From: Bacteroidia bacterium
GTDB lineage: Bacteria > Bacteroidota > Bacteroidia > B-17B0 > Aurantibacillaceae
Assembly: GCA_026418315.1 (NCBI GenBank)
Contig: JAOABO010000027.1
Coordinates: 1-16,211, forward strand
Reading direction: 5' to 3'
DNA: 16,211 nt
Numbering within the stretch: position 1 is the stretch's first letter; every line of letters starts with the position of its first letter. Of this stretch, positions 14,742-16,211 are shown piece after piece. The translations under genes and the position numbers were made by a program. A model generated the notes under the pieces. That model did not search any database, had not been told where the DNA came from, and worked only from the letters and a program-made list of their open reading frames with translations.

Positions 14742-16211
14742 TTATTCTAAAATCTTGTTTTGAATAATTTGTTCTATATAATATCTTTTACCATTGTAAA
14801 ATGCAATTGTAAAGGCGTCTTTGACACCTGATTGGATAATTTTTTGGTTCAAAGACAGTGCTTCGTTCAAGGTTTTAAAATTTCCAATGTGAAGAATATA
14901 TTTTCCATTTTCTAACGGATAGCTTTCTATTTTTCCAAACTTCTTTAATTGTAGATTGCTAACATTGGTAGGTTTTGTAGCAATTCCTATTTGTACCGAA
15001 AATGTCAGGTTTTCTTTTGAAACATTTCCATATTTTTCTGAATAATTGAATATTTTCTGCTGAAACGGATTTAATGATATACCGGAAACATTCATTTTAG
15101 AAGAAGAATTAGAACCTGTAGATTTTAATACATGGTTTTCTTTTTCAGCATTTATTTCTTTAGTAGGGGGTGAGGAAGAAATGGTTTCTGACTGATACTC
15201 TTTCATTACTTCTCTTGCAAGTTGTTCGTCTTTTTTTACATAAATACCCATTTTGACTAAATCAGCAAGATACACTCTTTTCCCTTTGTAAATAGCCAGT
15301 ACAAAAGCGTCTTTTTGGCCTGCTCTGATAACTTTCAGTGTATGTTGAAACGCCTCATCTAATGTTTTAAAATCTCCACCAATAGTGAATCTGGTAAGCC
15401 CGTCTTCTAATTGAATAGTTTCTACTTTTCCTAATCCTTTCAAATGAGAGTATGTATAATTTTTTGGATACTTATATGCTGCAATTTGAACACGAAATAC
15501 AAGCCCTTCTGTGCTTATGTTCCCAAAATCTTTATTATATTCATAAGTTTCTTTTTGAACAGGATTCAACTGAAGAGTATTAGTGGGTGTTGTGTTAGAG
15601 ATTGTGTTGGTGCTAACTGGTAATGTTTCTTCAATGGGCTTTTTAGCCATTGTTTCAAAATGAAAAAGATGCATTTTTTCTTTATATTCTTGTAAGTCAA
15701 CAGTACTAATGAGAAATGTTTCTGAAAAATTGCTATCTAACTTACATTCTATCTTAAAACTATACCCGGCCGGTAAATTAATCAAGTACTTCCCATTTTC
15801 TTTTGTTTTTGTTTGACTGTAAATTAATTCTTTGCCTTCTTTTAAAGTATATGTGGTAATCAATACATCTTTTACTGATTTTTTATCTTTGAAAACAGCA
15901 CCATACACCAACATGCTTACAGGTTTTTTGTCAAAATTGGTTTCTATTAAATAAATATCTTTTAATCCAACTCCATTAGGGCGGGCACTGGAATAATAAC
16001 CGTGTTCTCCACTTGCAGATAATACAAAGTAAATATCGTCTGCAGGAGTATTAATAGGGTATCCTACATTTTCTACTTCTTTAAATACAGAATCTTTTGT
16101 ATCCATCTTACTTACAAAAATATCATAATCTCCCATACTGTTATGTCCTTTAGAACTAAAATAAAGCGTGATTCCATCAGGATGTATAAATGGAGCGTCT
16201 TCATCAAAAGG
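14742..16211 (-). CDS. PD40-propeller protein with two SPOR-like repeats, 5' end outside window
   Basis: The frame stays open to the right window edge, 25 codons beyond the first visible Met at 16136, so the N-terminus (probably signal peptide, TPR and further blades) is missing; 489 residues are visible. Counting from Met 16136, the last propeller blades span the edge to about residue 66 and contain the FIHPDG and GYPINTP motifs also found in the PorE-like protein of this window. A carboxypeptidase-regulatory or Ig-like domain follows (about 72-160), then a Ser/Thr/Pro-rich linker. Two SPOR-like modules (about 188-295 and 354-457) follow, joined by a charged linker. Each module runs from FxVQI through an IGxFKTLxEA-like motif to a DAFxxAxYxGKR end. 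SPOR domains generally bind denuded peptidoglycan, so I infer an envelope-anchored protein. There is no OmpA domain. The pcm gene follows after 2 nt. Confidence 0.8.
   Translation of the reverse strand, partial: PFDEDAPFIHPDGITLYFSSKGHNSMGDYDIFVSKMDTKDSVFKEVENVGYPINTPADDIYFVLSASGEHGYYSSARPNGVGLKDIYLIETNFDKKPVSMLVYGAVFKDKKSVKDVLITTYTLKEGKELIYSQTKTKENGKYLINLPAGYSFKIECKLDSNFSETFLISTVDLQEYKEKMHLFHFETMAKKPIEETLPVSTNTISNTTPTNTLQLNPVQKETYEYNKDFGNISTEGLVFRVQIAAYKYPKNYTYSHLKGLGKVETIQLEDGLTRFTIGGDFKTLDEAFQHTLKVIRAGQKDAFVLAIYKGKRVYLADLVKMGIYVKKDEQLAREVMKEYQSETISSSPPTKEINAEKENHVLKSTGSNSSSKMNVSGISLNPFQQKIFNYSEKYGNVSKENLTFSVQIGIATKPTNVSNLQLKKFGKIESYPLENGKYILHIGNFKTLNEALSLNQKIIQSGVKDAFTIAFYNGKRYYIEQIIQNKILE
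14766..15077 (-). repeat. SPOR-like module, second copy
   Basis: This segment encodes residues 354-457 (from Met 16136). It shares with the upstream copy the order LNPxQxKxxxY, YGNxS, FxVQI, GKxExxxLEdG, IGxFKTLxEA and DAFxxAxYnGKRxYxxxxI. The two copies are clearly homologous but strongly diverged, so the duplication is old and is a protein-level repeat, not a recent DNA repeat. Confidence 0.75.
15252..15575 (-). repeat. SPOR-like module, first copy
   Basis: This segment encodes residues 188-295 (from Met 16136). It is the counterpart of the copy at 14766-15077 and begins LNPVQKETYEYNKDFGNIS, with FRVQIAAYKYP as the first SPOR strand and DAFVLAIYKGKRVYL at the end. A charged linker of about 58 residues separates the two copies. 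Confidence 0.75.

Noticed and set aside
1..16211. Mobile element, CRISPR array, defence system or RNA gene
   Set aside because: I saw no transposase, integrase, terminal inverted repeats, regularly spaced direct repeats, tRNA/rRNA-like sequence or known defence motif. The genes are ordinary chromosomal core and envelope genes.

Overview
The window reads as chromosomal core DNA of a low-GC member of the Bacteroidota. The evidence is as follows. Two secreted proteins end in type IX secretion (T9SS) sorting domains with the YPNP signature. Two envelope proteins combine PD40 beta-propeller repeats with OmpA-like or SPOR-like modules. The -7 promoter element TAnnTTTG precedes several transcription units. 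Start codons mostly lack clear Shine-Dalgarno sequences. Coding density is very high, with no gene-free gap over about 170 bases. I see no tRNA, rRNA, CRISPR array, insertion sequence, integrase or phage gene.

Layout, left to right. Positions 1-3145 hold a tightly packed, probably single operon on the plus strand: the C-terminal end of a CcmF/CcsA-type cytochrome c maturation protein, a Rossmann/DUF2520 protein, a UbiA-family prenyltransferase, a Maf nucleotide pyrophosphatase and a small three-helix membrane protein. Neighbouring genes overlap or lie 4 nt apart. Positions 3198-5846 encode a large PorE-like envelope protein (TPR, five PD40 repeats, Ig/CRD-like modules, OmpA-like C-terminus). 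A trans-sulfuration enzyme (cystathionine gamma-synthase/lyase) follows after 19 nt, and nadD overlaps it by one base. Next, on the same strand and probably each with its own promoter, are an M43-type secreted zinc metalloprotease, the DNA translocase FtsK and a 702-residue secreted T9SS cargo protein of unknown function. A strong, probably bidirectional terminator at 13951-13980 separates the plus-strand genes from a converging minus-strand pair: a PD40/SPOR-repeat protein cut by the right window edge, followed 2 nt later by protein-L-isoaspartate methyltransferase (pcm).

Functionally, most genes are housekeeping: nucleotide sanitation, NAD synthesis, sulfur amino acid metabolism, chromosome segregation, protein repair, and cytochrome c and isoprenoid chemistry. 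The more lineage-specific layer is the cell envelope: two related propeller proteins that may contact peptidoglycan, and two exported T9SS substrates. I did not find a convincing new defence, mobile or RNA-based system. The points most worth following up are the two diverged propeller paralogs with different C-terminal modules, the duplicated SPOR-like module linked to pcm, the archaeal-type UbiA candidate and the unassigned 702-residue exported protein.
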